From: Proteles cristata cristata
Taxonomy: Eukaryota; Chordata; Mammalia; Carnivora; Hyaenidae
Reading direction: 5' to 3'
NCBI GenBank assembly: GCA_017311185.1
Contig: JAESUZ010003383.1
Coordinates: forward strand, 352,848 to 416,847
DNA length: 64,000 bases
A program made the position numbers and the translations under genes. The first letter of the stretch is position 1. Each line of letters starts with the position of its first letter. Shown here in pieces: positions 22,151 through 33,470 of the stretch. The notes below the pieces were generated by a model, which saw nothing but the letters and a program-made list of their open reading frames with translations, was not told the origin of the DNA and did no database searches.

Positions 22151-22859
22151 CAATTCATACTGAACATGAATGAAATCATAGAAGAAGTAGCTGACTGTGG
22201 GTGTATGGACAGAGCTATCATGCAACAAACTGTAGATATTAGCCACAGGATGTGAGTAGGGACAAAGTTACAGACATGAATGAGGAAGGAGTTGGGGAAA
22301 GCGAAGATGAAGGTGTCTCAGAAGAGATGCTTGTAAAAACTTCTCATTCAAGGAGCACTCAGAAGTATTTCATGACATGGGAAGCACAAAGAACTGTTGA
22401 AAGTTGATCCAAACTTAGAGGCAAGTAGGACAATTTGCCAAAATATGGAAAGGATGCTCACTCTGTAAGGTAAGTTATACCAAAAAAAGAAGGCAGGCAC
22501 TACTCAATCTATTCTTGTATTTTACAAAGAAATACAGCACTTAATTTTCATGTTTCTGATGCTTTAAATTACAGTAGATTAAAGAAAGACTAACTTTGCT
22601 CTTTGTTCATTTCCTGATACGTGTATAAGCAAAAATAAGAGAGTTTTTTATGGCTTGGACAAAATTTTAGAAGTCACAGAATAATTGGAGATTATCCAAT
22701 TGGTTTTTAAGATCATTTTGTGTGGTTTTGTATGGCTATTTATACAATCCCACGCTACTGAATACAGCGAGGACTGCTTGTAATCGATTAATCCCAGAGC
22801 AAGCAGAAGAGGGAACGAGAGAATCAAGTACATATGCAACAAGTTTTTTTAAACAATAG
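22151..22859. other. Unassigned sequence
   Basis: No repeat confidently recognised. The 22160-22480 part looks transposon-like in composition, but I cannot name it. Confidence 0.35.
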
Positions 22860-23591
22860 CCACGTGACAAATTATAAGGCAGCCATATCAGTAATGTCAT
22901 TAAATGTAAGTATTGTAAACTTCCCAATTAAAAGACAAGTATTGTCATATTAAATGTAAAAAGCAATGTCCAATTATATGCCATTTTTAAGAAGCACATT
23001 GTATGTAACAAATATGCTTATAAAGGAAGAAGACAGAAAAATGTATGCCATAAAAACACTCATCAAAAAGAAGCTGGAGTGGCCAAATAAATATCAAACA
23101 AAGCTGACTTCAGAACAAGAAATATTACTAAGGATAAAAAGAGGCATCATATCCTGATAAAGGAGTCAATTCACTAAAAAAAAAAAAAACAATCCTAAAT
23201 GTCTTCGTACCTCACATCAAAGCTTCAATACATACAGAGTCAAAACTAATGGTTTGTGACTTCAAAATTCCTCTCAGGAATGCATAGTGCAGGTAACAAA
23301 ACATCAGTATGTCTTTGGAAAAACTGATGGAGAGTATCACTCATGTATCAAAATTGACATTTATGGAACACTCCATCAGTCCATAGAAATACACACTGTT
23401 TTCAAGCACACATGAAATATTCACCAACGTAGATGATGCTCTGTGCCGTAAAAGAGGCCTAAACAAATTCAAAATAATTTAAATCATATTAACTGTGTTG
23501 ACTGACTATAAGGAATTAAATCATAACAGTTGTCAAAACCAGAAAAATATCTAGAAAATCCCTCCAAATTTGGACATTGAACACGCATTTC

Positions 23592-23840
23592 CTTTCTTGT
23601 TTTAATTTTTTAAATTTTATTTATTTATTTATTTATTACTGTTTATTCATTTTTGAGAGATAGAGAGACAGAGTGCTAGTGGGAAAGGAGCAGAGACAGA
23701 GGGAGACCCAGAATCTGAAGCAGGCTGCAGGCTCTGAACTGTCAGCACAGAGCCCAACGCAGGGCTTGAATCACAAGCCGTGGGAGCATGGTCTGAGCTG
23801 AAGTCAGATGCCTAACTGACTGAGCCACCCAGGCACCCCA
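23592..23840 (-). mobile_element. CAN-SINE inside L1
   Basis: Reverse element with a (TTTA)n-expanded tail near 23612-23637. Target copies AACACGCATTTC (23580-23591) and AACACACATTTC (23841-23852) differ once. Its head faces the head of the next SINE 114 bp away. Confidence 0.96.
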
Positions 23841-23954
23841 AACACACATTTCTGAATAACTTATGGGTCTAATAAGAAGTTATAAGGAATATTAGAAAAT
23901 ATTTTCAATTTAATGAAAATGAAAATAAATTAAAACATTAAAACATGTAGGATG

Positions 23955-24169
23955 TGGGGCGCCTGGGTGGCTTAGTCAGTTAGGCGTCCGACTTTTGCTT
24001 AGGTCATGATCTCGCAGTTCGTGGGTTCGAGCCCCGCGTCGGGCTCTGTGCTGACTGCCAGCTCAGAGCCTGGAGCCTGTTTCAGAGTCTGTGTTTCCCT
24101 CTCTCTGACCCTCCCCTGCTCACGCTGTCTCTCTCTCTCTCCTAGAAATAAATAAAACGTTTAAAAAAA
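23955..24169 (+). mobile_element. Young CAN-SINE, variant-tail subfamily, inside L1
   Basis: Target copies AAACATGTAGGATG (23941-23954, 24170-24183) are identical. It shares CTTTTGCTTAGGTCATG, GTGCTGACTGCCAGCTCAG and CTCCTAGAAATAAATAAAAC with the copy at 10796, making these two close sisters. Confidence 0.97.
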
Positions 24170-24420
24170 AAACATGTAGGATGCAACACTTAAAATTTTA
24201 CAGAATTAAGGGTCATATTAGAAAAGAGATCTCAAATCTATGATCTAAGCCTTCACCTATGGAACTAGAAGAAACACAACAAAGCATATTTATGGCATTC
24301 AAGGAGAAAGCAAATGATAGTAGTAAGAGCAGAAATCAATAAATTTAAAACCAATGGAAATAAAATGATTAAAACAATAGCTAGTGTTAAAAAAAAAAAC
24401 TAATAAAGTTCATCGTCTTT

Positions 24421-24642
24421 TAGCCCAATGATGAACAAGTTAGAGCCCATGGGCAGAACCCAGTCCACTGTCTGTTTTTGTAAGTAGAGGTTTTACTGGA
24501 ACACAGCTACCCATCTGTTTATTTTCTGTAGCTGTTTTCCACCACAACAAGGAAGCTGGGTGATTAAGGCAGACCAAATGACTTGCATATTAAAAAATAT
24601 TTACTATATAGCCCATTATACAAAAAATTTATTCAACCCTCT
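24421..24642. mobile_element. Non-autonomous hAT-type DNA element inside L1
   Basis: Same family as the copy at 12600: TTTTACTGGAACACAGCTAC, CCATCTGTTTATTTTCTGTA, ATTTACTATATAGCCCATTA. L1 text resumes after it. Confidence 0.72.
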
Positions 24643-25655
24643 ACTCCTCTGTTCTGACTGATGAAGAAAACAAAAGAGAATAAATAGATGTTCAATATCA
24701 GATATTTTGAAATAGGGGATTTCACTATGGACTTTATAGTCATAAAAAGGATAACAAAGATGTAAAACAAAAAAATTATGCCAATTATTTGACAAATTAG
24801 TTGAAATAAATATATTTCTTGGAAGATATAAACTATCAAACTCACTCAAAAGCAAGTGGATAACCTGAATAGTTATATAGTTATCACAGAAATTGAAATT
24901 GTGGGTAAAATCTTTCCCCCCGCATGAAAAAGGTCAGACTCAAAAGACTTCACTCAGGACTTTTACTCAATATTTAAGGAAGAAATTACACCATTTATAC
25001 ATAAGCTTTTTTTGAGGAAATAGTAAAGGACAGAATGTTACCCCCACATGTGTTATAAAGCCCAGAATTACCCTGAGATCAAAAGAAAGACTTTATAAGA
25101 AAAGAAAGTCTACAGAGAAATATCCTTCATAATCAGAGGAACAAAAATCCTCAAGAAAATATTAGGAAATTGAGTCCAGCAAGATTTGAAAAGGATAATA
25201 CATTATGACCAAGGGAGCTTATCCCAGGAATGCAAGTTTGGTTCAACATTAGAAAATCAATCTGTGTCATTCACCACATGGATAGATTAAGGAAGAAAAA
25301 TCATACAATACTCTCAATAGATGCAGAAAAATCATTTAACAAAATTTGATATCCATTCATGACAAATACTCTCAGCAAACTGGTAATGAAAGGGAACCTC
25401 CTCAGGATGATAAATGTTATCGACAAAAAACTTAACAGCAAATATCACACTTATTAATGAAAGACTGACTGCTTTCCCATTGGACTGAGAAAAACACAAG
25501 ATTATCTATTCTCTCCAACGCTGTACAGGACCACACTGGATATCTCATCTTCTGCAATAAGGTTGAAGTTCTGCTGTGGTAGGTACAATATATATAAATT
25601 TTTTTAAGAAAAAAAAAACTATCTCTATTTGCGGATTAACAATTATCTAAGTAGA

Positions 25656-25870
25656 CAAGGCAACTGGGTGGCTCAGTAAGTTAAACATTCAACTTCAGCT
25701 CAGGTCATGATCTCACGGTTCATGGGTTCATGTCCTGGGTCAGCCTTTGTGCTGACAGCTCAGACCCTGAAACCTGCTTCGGATTCTGTGTCTCCCTCTC
25801 TGCCCCTAACCTGCACACACTTGGTCTCTCTGTCTCTCTCTGTTTCAAAAATAAATAAACATTAAAAAAT
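25656..25870 (+). mobile_element. CAN-SINE inside L1
   Basis: Target copies TTATCTAAGTAGA (25643-25655 and 25871-25883) are identical. Head CAACTGGGTGGCTCAGTAAG lacks the first GGGGCGCC bases. Confidence 0.96.
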
Positions 25871-27115
25871 TTATCTAAGTAGAAAATCCTTAAGATTCTA
25901 CAAATAAGCTGCTAGGAAATCAGTAAATTCAGCAAGGTCACAGGATAAAGGGTCAATTATAAAGATCCACTGTACTTGTGCATACTTTCAATGAATAATT
26001 AGAGATTAATTTTTAAAGTACTTTTAACAATGGCACTAAAGGCACAAAATACTTGGGCAATAATCTAACAAAATATGTACAAAATCATTATGCTGAAAAC
26101 CACAAAACACAGAGGGAAGGAATCAAAGAAAGCCTAGAGAGAGATACTATGTTCACAGATTAAAAGGGATAATATCATTCAAGTCAGTTCTTCTGAAATT
26201 AATTCACAGATTCAAGTAGTAATTCCAACTGAAATCCTAACAAGACATTTTGTTGAAATGTACAAGCTGTTTTTAAAGTTTACATGGAAAGACAATTATA
26301 ATAGCCAAACACAATGATGAAGATAAAAAACAAAGTTTGAGGACTCACACTAGGTGATTTCAAGACTTAGTGTAAAGCCTCAATAATCAAGAGAGTGTGT
26401 TAGTGAAAAAACAGACACACGGAACTAAAATTAAAGAAGAGAGAGAGCCCAGAAATAGACCCAAATAAATTTAGTCAACTGATTTTTGGCAAAGAAGTAA
26501 AGATAAGCCAATGGAGAAAAGATGTTTTTTTTCAACAAATCATCTGGGAACAATTATACATCCATAGGCAATAAAAATAAGACAAGAAAAATTTTGACCC
26601 ACTCCTTACACCACACACAAAAATTAACTCAAAATATGTCATAATCTAAATATCAAATCCAAAACAAGAAAATTCTCTTAGAAAGCATAGTAACAAATCT
26701 TCATAACCCTAGGTTATATCGAAGATTTCTTAGACATGACACCAAAAGAATAATTGATAAAAGAAAAGATTACTATTTTGAACTTCATCACTCATTCTTC
26801 AAAAGACACTGAAGCCAATAAAAAGAAAAGCCAACAGACTGAGAAAATACTCATGTGCAAAACACAGGTTTGACAACAGACTTGTATTTATCCAGATTAT
26901 ATAAAGAATCCTCAAAACAAAATAAGAAAACAGCTAATTTTTTATATGAGCCAAATATTTGAATAGACACATTACTAAAAAGATGTATGGATGGCAAATA
27001 AATACATGAAAAGAGTCTTGACATCATTATTCATTGGAAAACTGCCAGTTAAACCCCAAATGGGATATTGCTGCACACCTATTAAAAGCCACTGGAACAA
27101 TAAAAGCAAGAAGTT

Positions 27116-27524
27116 ATAAGAACTCATCAACATTTGTTGAGGGTAGACTAAAGTGGAACGAAAAAAAGATTTGTCTTCTCTACTGGAATTGGACTTGCTG
27201 GGGAAGACTTCCAGTGGCCTGGATGTGTAAGGGAAGGGCAAAAAAGATTGCCAAGGGTGGCTCCTAAGTTTTCAGCCATAGCAGTCGGAATGACTGTGGT
27301 AGCTATTAACAGACAGGGAAATGGCCTGAAGGAAGATTTGTTGAGAAAATAAAATACTGGAAAAGAACTAGAATATCAACACCTCTCACTTTTAAACCCT
27401 GAAAATATACCTACCAGAAAAAGAAATAGAGATAAAGAAAAATTATCTTGGCCCATTATATATGTCTGACTTTCATCTTCTTACTATAAATACTTGGGCA
27501 AAAAGATACATACTTAATATAATT
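27116..27524. other. Unassigned sequence
   Basis: Follows the last recognisable L1 text; nothing else recognised. Confidence 0.4.
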
Positions 27525-27750
27525 GTCATTAATCCATCAAGTAAACAAGTCTATTGCAATCTACCCCATGCCCAGTGCTAGGTTGGTATCATGAAGTACA
27601 CAAAAATTATAAGTTCTGATCGTTGCTCTCAAGTAGCTTTTGACCTAATTTAAGGGATAACCTATTGGAAATTTATAAGTAGAAAAACAAAAGTAAAAAA
27701 AAACCTGACGAAAATACTAAGACATTGAGCATGACATAAACAATGTCCTC
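27525..27750 (-). mobile_element. Possible L2 3' end, antisense
   Basis: GCCCAGTGCTAGGTTGGTAT, TTGCTCTCAAGTAGCTTTTG and ACCTAATTTAAGGG faintly follow the antisense L2 order ('ggtgctggggatac', 'ctcatggagcttac'). Weak. Confidence 0.4.
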
Positions 27751-29194
27751 AAATGGGGGTGGGGGGCAGACAGAGAGCTGACTTCAGAGGACAGGTTACC
27801 CTTGTGTGCTCCAGTAGTCTGGAAAGTTCTTTTGGTGGAAGAATTTGTTCTCCATGCAAAATAATAGAGAGAATGTTTCCTATCAAGAGACACAATCTAC
27901 AATGTAGTTCTCCATCTCTAGTGGAAAATTTATCATTTTATTAAAGAAATAGGACTAGATGTAGGAAAACAAATTATGTAAAATCAGTAAAGAGCCTCTA
28001 AACAATTGTTTGTAGAATTTTCCAGCCAGAGACTCTGTCATTGAAAGTCCAAAAATGGATATGGGCCCAGCCACGTTTTCTGCCCTCCTGGAAACCTTTT
28101 TATAGCCAGAGGTTAGAATTCAACACTGTTTTTGATCCTCTGATTATAAAGTCCTCAAAGAGCATGTACAATGAATGACTGGCCTTATGTTAACACACCA
28201 TACCTTCTGTGCCAAGATCCTTGTCCGGGATAAACAACTTTTGGCCTATCAGCCAAGCTAGACAAAGATCAAAGTTAATGTTCACTGTGTAGCCCTTTTC
28301 ATACAAAAATATTTTGGAGAGCAGCAACACTAAACTACACACGACTGATACAACTTACCTGTGGTATCATTTATTTTTTCATTCCCCCAAAGCAAATAGA
28401 AAAGACTTTCTAGATGAGAGGTACCTGTTTGCAAACAATAGCGTGCTGTGATTGCCTAGCCTTAAATAGACATCCCTGTGACCACCTTCTGGTTAAAGGC
28501 AGTTCATAGGTCCTAATGTACCAGTTCTCCTGGGAAAGTGATGGAGGCTAGTGCTCCCTGCTAAGAACTCTGAGATTTTGGATAGTGCTTTCCAAGGGCA
28601 ATTGACAGTACAGTGAAGGACAGAGCTCAAACTATTTGTGCCACAAAGTTTCACAGTGAGTTTTGGTCACCATGTTGATGACATTGGTAGTAAATTAATT
28701 GTATAGTGAAAAAGAACACAGTTGTATGAGAGCAAATGTGAAATAACAATAATTAGGGAAGATCATTGTGTCTAAGACCCCTTCCAATGGGAGAGCTCTT
28801 TTCATCTCAGATGAGTCCAGCAGTTACTCTGTGTGACAAAATATAGGATGGGATGTATATATCACCTCATATTCTGCCTCAGCACAGCTGATTTCCAAAA
28901 GGGGAAAATGACAAAAAAGGAAATCAGGAGGTAGGGAAAAGAAAAAGGGGAGGAGAGAGAGAACAACCCCAAAACCATATAAGACAAAAGAGAAGCCATT
29001 GCTTGGAGAAATAATGGCAGATGACAACCAAAACTTCTGAGAAACAGAAGGAATCTCAACTCAGTCTTGGGTCACCACACGCACTTAGGAGCCTGCACAT
29101 GGCTATGAGGCTATTCAGACAGGCTAAAGAAACTGAAATCTACTCATAATAAGCGGTGACTGAGGTAAATATCCGAGTCCTGCCAAGCCAACAC
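27751..29194. other. Unassigned sequence
   Basis: About 1.4 kb without recognised repeats or exons. A purine-rich patch near 28895-28960 yields chance minus-strand frames. Confidence 0.4.
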
Positions 29195-29285
29195 TAGACC
29201 AGATCCAACTTGCTCCTTCCTTGTTCACACCTCAGTTCCGATGTATCTCCTCAGAGAGGCCATGCCTGGCCCGCCAACCCAAAGC
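29195..29285 (+). mobile_element. L2 fragment
   Basis: CTCCTCAGAGAGGCCATGCC is the L2 phrase 'cctcagagaggccttccc', preceded by ACACCTCAGTTCCGATGT. Confidence 0.55.
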
Positions 29286-29616
29286 AACATTCTCAGTCAC
29301 CGTCTCTGTCGGCAGGACCGATGACCGAAACCACTCTGTGTACATCAACCAGAGAGATTTGAGCATAAGAAATTGGTTTCAGAGGTGTTAGAAAGTCTGA
29401 GAAGTTATTAGTAACTGTGAGAAGTCCTGGGAGTTCCCCAGGACTTGGAGAACAGAGAGAGGAGAGGGTGTTAGCAGAAGCCACACGGTGAAAGAACTCC
29501 CCTCACACACACCAGCCTGTGAGGCTGCCTGAAGGAGGCACTGGACAAGTTGGCTGACTGAGTGTGGGACTGGGCAGGACAAGGTTCCACAATAAAGCTG
29601 TGTGGTGTTTGCCTTC
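29286..29616. other. Unassigned sequence
   Basis: Nothing recognised; short frames only. Confidence 0.35.
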
Positions 29617-29743
29617 TTCATTTTCTATATATTATGATATTCTGCCTAAAATCTTTTCTGCCCTCATTTAATGCCAGCTTCATTTTCTGTATATTATGAT
29701 GTTCTGACACCCTAAAATATTTTCTGCCCTCATTTATGCCAGC
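29617..29743. repeat. 62/65-bp tandem duplication
   Basis: Copy 1 (29617-29678) and copy 2 (29679-29743) both run from TTCATTTTCT through ATATTATGAT and CTGCCCTCATTTA to ATGCCAGC. Copy 2 has a few extra bases (TTCTGACACCC). The end of copy 2 is part of the target site used by the SINE just downstream. Confidence 0.93.
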
Positions 29744-29750
29744 CAATTCT

Positions 29751-29948
29751 CTTTTTTTTAAGTTTATTCATTTATTTTGAGATGGAGAGAGCAGGGCAGG
29801 GGCAGAGAGAGAGAGAGAATCCCAAACAGGCTCTGTGCTTTCAGAGCAGAGCCTGAAGCAAGGCTCAAACCCAAGAACCCTGAGATCTTGATCTGAGCTG
29901 AAATCAAAGGTTGGGAAACTTAATCAACTTGAAACACCCAGGCACCCA
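29751..29948 (-). mobile_element. CAN-SINE
   Basis: Reverse element. Target copies GCCAGCCAATTCT (29738-29750, 29949-29961) are identical. It has extra bases near the head complement (ACTTAATCAACTTGAAACACC). Confidence 0.94.
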
Positions 29949-29961
29949 GCCAGCCAATTCT

Positions 29962-30599
29962 TAGGATAGCAAAGGACTCAGTTGGAAGCCTGCTTTTGAT
30001 AGGCAAACTCAACAGACCCAGCCAGACCTCCTTAATCTGCTCCATACACCCTAGGAGGCAATATTCCCCTCCCGGACCACCCCAGGTCCAGGTACCAGGG
30101 AACTAGAGGCCACCCTCATAGAGTAGAGACCACTAAATTTATTCAAACCACTCCTGAACCATTGTCTTTGTGCTGTCTTATCTTTCCCACAGAAACCTTA
30201 ATAAGGTCCTGTATGCATTCTTCCTCCTGACAGCTTGGAAGTTTCCCCATGTAGCCCTGTCTCTGAGGACTGTGAGTATAATAGACTTCTGTTTGCCCGA
30301 GTCTCTGCACTGCCCCCTCTTGCAGCAGTGCCTCACTGTCCATCCTATAAATGAACCCAGAGCTGATTGACCGAACTGCTCACGGGCGCTAGGGTCCATA
30401 GTTGCTGCAGAAACAGAGCAAGAAAGACACCCCTTGTGCCCCTTAGTTCTCAGCAAGGCTCCCCTTCTCTGTCCTTCAGTGGTGCAGAACCTTGAAGGAT
30501 GCCTTCAGGCAAGAGTCCAATCCATATTCCTTCCTCATCTCACCTCCAAAATATGCCAGGTACAGAAAGGCAAATGACCAAAACAGTATGCTCCTTCAG
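29962..30599. other. Unassigned sequence
   Basis: No repeat recognised. Overlapping 66-92 codon frames on both strands have no recognisable domain. Confidence 0.4.
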
Positions 30600-30800
30600 A
30601 TGTATCACTCCCTGAAATGGTTCATTTATTTGTGACTGACTTACCCACTACCTGCCTCCTGCCCATAGAATGAAAAAGCCAGAGATCGAAGACATTGATC
30701 ATCTCATTCACTCCTATTTTCCCAGTGGCTCATTGCAGGGCCCAGCATAAGTTGGCACTCAATAAGCACTTGTGCAGCAAATGAATGAAGGAAAAATAAT
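30600..30800 (+). mobile_element. L2 3' end
   Basis: CCCACTACCTGCCTCCTGCC, ATTGCAGGGCCCAGCATAAG and GGCACTCAATAAGCACTTGT followed by GAATGAA is the L2 3' terminal order. Confidence 0.7.
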
Positions 30801-30921
30801 GAAATGTATAGTCTACTAAATAAATAGATTACTCATTTAAGTTGACTCTACATTAAGCTGTTTCATTTCCCTATATTGGTTTAGCTATTTCTATCAATTA
30901 TTTTCTTTACAAATTCCTAAT

Positions 30922-31083
30922 AGAAGGGAGGGAGGGAGGGAGGGAAGGTGGAAGGGAGGGAGATGGAACAATGGAGGGAGGAGAGGAGAAGAGAAGGGAG
31001 AGGAGGGGAGGGGAAGGGAGGAAGGGAAGGGAAGGGAGAGTGGAGGGGAGAGGTGGAGGGAGGGAAGAAGGAAGACAAAGGAA
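30922..31083. repeat. Purine-rich (GGGA)n/(GGAA)n tract
   Basis: Almost all purine on the + strand for about 150 bases, starting with five or six GGGA units. It generates long proline/serine/leucine frames on the minus strand and Gly/Glu/Arg on the plus strand that are artefacts. Confidence 0.96.
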
Positions 31084-31279
31084 AACACTGTAGGCATTGT
31101 TGTGTATCATTATCACTATTTGGACTGGATGTCAATAAACTGAAAAACAAGCCAAGATTTTTGTGGCCAAAGAGCAGTCTAGTTTATGCCCTACTGCAGA
31201 AGCAGCCTTTCCAAATTCTTCCTGATGGTGCCACTTTCAACAGCTGTCTTCTCCTGTAAGTGAAGCCATTTCTCTGTCT

Positions 31280-31645
31280 CTCCAGACCAACCTTCAACGA
31301 CACCAATCCTTGCATCTTTCTCGGATGTTCTGGCCTTGTCCCAACACAGTGCCTTTGCACACCCTGTGCTTATTGCTTGAAGCACCCATCTCCCTTTCCC
31401 GGTTGTCAAACACTTAAAATGTCACAAGGTTAATGAGACTTTTTTGGGCCTCTTCCCAGCACTCTCTACACTTCTTTGGATCTGTCTTGTGTCTAGCCTT
31501 AATGACACAATATGACAGCATTAGTTTACCCCTCAGACTCTCCTGCTAGAATGTGAATGCCAGGAGTCTGAGAAAACTTGGGTTTGTATCCATCATAGTG
31601 CCTAGCACAGAGGAAACTGCATACAAATATTGAAGGAAAGAAGTG
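31280..31645 (+). mobile_element. L2 3' region
   Basis: CAGTGCCTTTGCACACCCTG, GCTTGAAGCACCCATCTCCC, TCTCCTGCTAGAATGTGAAT, ATCATAGTGCCTAGCACAGA and CAAATATTGAAGGAA appear in the order of the L2 3' end. Confidence 0.85.
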
Positions 31646-31653
31646 TGTGGGAA

Positions 31654-31676
31654 AGAGAGAGAGAGAGAGAGAGAGA
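31654..31676. repeat. (GA)n microsatellite
   Basis: Uninterrupted GA run just after the L2 end, followed by a G-rich patch including ten Gs near 31700. Confidence 0.93.
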
Positions 31677-31709
31677 TGGGGGCCGGGGCAGGGATGAGGG
31701 GGGGGGGCG

Positions 31710-32942
31710 CAGTGAGAAGGAAGAAGAGAGGACTTTTCATTCGATAAAGAGACACAAAATCTCCCTCTCTGTATGTTGTAATTGTTAAACTAGTCCTCCA
31801 TAACCAACAGAACTTCAAATCATGTTTCCGTACATTGAAATTTCATTTAAGAAAGAGACCCGCAGTGTAGAACCCTCTCAGACAAACATAAACCATTTTA
31901 GATACAAACCTATTTTTCTGCACAAATAGGTGACACATCGCAAATCCCTATCCCTTTCAAGCCTTATTCTTTCAAATAGCCTTTCTGAAGTCTGCTGATT
32001 CATGGCGCCAAGGTCATTCTTTCCATTCTGTGTCAAACCCTCATAACAACTGTCTTCCCTACCAACTAGTTTAAGGGCCCTCCTCCCCTGCCAACCACTG
32101 AGCAGATCTTGGAGGGGGTGCTAGGTTGTTTTCAGGCACAAAAGAAAGCATGTGATTCTTATGTGAAAAGAAACAGTTGTGAGGTATGCCCGGCTCAGAG
32201 CTGCCAAGCAGTCCCTTGCTCCCCACCTGGAGATGCAGCACTTACAAACAACAGGGTCTTGTTTAAAACCTGAAGTCTATGGTCTTTCTCCACATAGATC
32301 ATGTAAAACTCTAGATAACTTGGGGTTCATAGAGCCTCTGGAGAGAATTGATGATCTAACACCATACTGCTGTCAACTTTCTCCCGCGAGAAATATCCGT
32401 ATGTCAATATCTATAAGGCCCAGGATTCAGCTTCCCTATCCAATTTCAAAATTCAGGATTTCCTTTTTGCCTCTCTTTAATCTTCTGATTGCCAAGAATC
32501 CTCAAAGATTAGAGTTAGTGATTCTGAGATTACATTTGCCAAGTTTCTTTAGCACCCTGGGATGGGATTCATCTAGGTTGAGGATTTAAACTTCTTTAAA
32601 CAGGTAAACATTCTCTCTCTACTTCCTTATATATCTTGAGTAGCCTGTGTAACTTTTACAGCTTTTTTCCATTCTCACCACTTTAAAGGCTAGTTTCAGT
32701 TGCTAAAGAACTCAGAGCGGAGTCAGTTATGAATACCTTACTTCTCCCCACCACCTGCTAAAATTACATCACCAGCAAATGAACAGACTAAAGCCTCTTG
32801 CGATAAACAAAGCTTAAAGGGCTATTTGTGTTGTGTCCAGTGCTTTGTACATTCTGCACTAGTCTAAGATTTTGTCTCCATGACCTAAGAACCAGGGTCT
32901 ATGCTTCTAACTCACATTTTTCCTCCGCAACACTTGTTCCTT
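31710..32942. other. Unassigned sequence
   Basis: No repeat recognised. It holds the longest frame of the window (136 codons, 32179-32589, plus strand), which resembles no protein I know and has no visible splice or promoter context. Confidence 0.4.
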
Positions 32943-33179
32943 TAAAAACCCACGCTTAGCATCATACCCTCCAATCACATCCACATTGTTGCAAATGGCA
33001 AGATTTCATTCATTTTCACGACTGAGTACTATTCCATTGGGCAGGTAAAATGGTTGCTGGACACTGAGGAGGGCACTTGTTGGGATGAGCACCGGGTGTT
33101 GTAGGTAATGATGAAACATGGAAATCTACTCTCTAAGCCAAGACTACACTAGCTAACTTGAGAATAAACTATTTTTAAA

Positions 33180-33470
33180 AATTTTTTTAATGTTTATTTA
33201 TTATTGAGAGACAGAGAGAGACAGAACATGAGCATGGGACCCCTGCTCATGCTGTCTCTATGTCTCTCTCAAAAATAAATAAAAATATTAAAAAAAAAAA
33301 GAACTTAGCATGGGAGGGACAGAGAAAGGGGGAGACACAGAATCCAAAGCAGGCTCCAAGCTCCGAGCTGTCAGCACAGAGTCCGACATGGGGCTCAAAC
33401 TCACAAACCAGGAGATCATTACCTGAGCTGAAGTCGGATGCTCAACCAACTGAGCCACCCAGGTGCCCCA
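33180..33470 (-). mobile_element. CAN-SINE in the L1 tail, itself interrupted
   Basis: Reverse element whose two parts, 33180-33239 and 33301-33470, join at ACATGAGCATGGGA. Target copies start AGAATAAA at 33161 and 33471. The 226 host bases without the insert are full length. Confidence 0.93.
33240..33300 (+). mobile_element. 5'-truncated CAN-SINE, 61 bp, nested in the opposite SINE
   Basis: Only the last part of the SINE is present: CCCCTGCTCATGCTGTCTC, TCTCTCAAAAATAAATAAAA and an A tail. It is flanked by GAACATGAGCATGGGA (33224-33239) and GAACTTAGCATGGGA (33301-33315). It abuts the matching part of its host in inverted orientation and so forms an almost loopless palindrome. Confidence 0.85.

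Larger units (their letters stand above)
22860..27115 (+). mobile_element. Long old L1 ORF2 relic, interrupted four times
   Basis: L1 ORF2 text runs in order over 4.2 kb. The endonuclease part has AAAAAGAAGCTGGAGTGGCC, CAATCCTAAATGTCTTCGTA and GACATTTATGGAACACTCCA. The reverse-transcriptase part has CATTATGACCAAGGGAGCTT, AATGCAAGTTTGGTTCAACA and GCAAACTGGTAATGAAAGGG. The 3' part has GCCTCAATAATCAAGAGAGT and TTCCAACTGAAATCCTAACA. Frames are broken; only short relics remain (63 codons at 22966-23157). Insertions are at 23592, 23955, 24421 and 25656. Confidence 0.9.

Noticed and set aside
22160..22480. Possible transposase relic
   Set aside because: The wording felt transposon-like, but I could not match any family or find a frame with transposase motifs.
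30894..31150. Overlapping Pro/Ser/Leu-rich minus-strand frames
   Set aside because: Direct translation of the purine/pyrimidine tract.
32179..32589. 136-codon plus-strand frame, the longest in the window
   Set aside because: No recognisable domain, no start or splice context, and a length expected by chance in 64 kb of AT-rich DNA.
33224..33315. Palindrome as a possible viral or phage origin or attachment site
   Set aside because: Both arms are CAN-SINE tail sequence; a nested insertion explains it.
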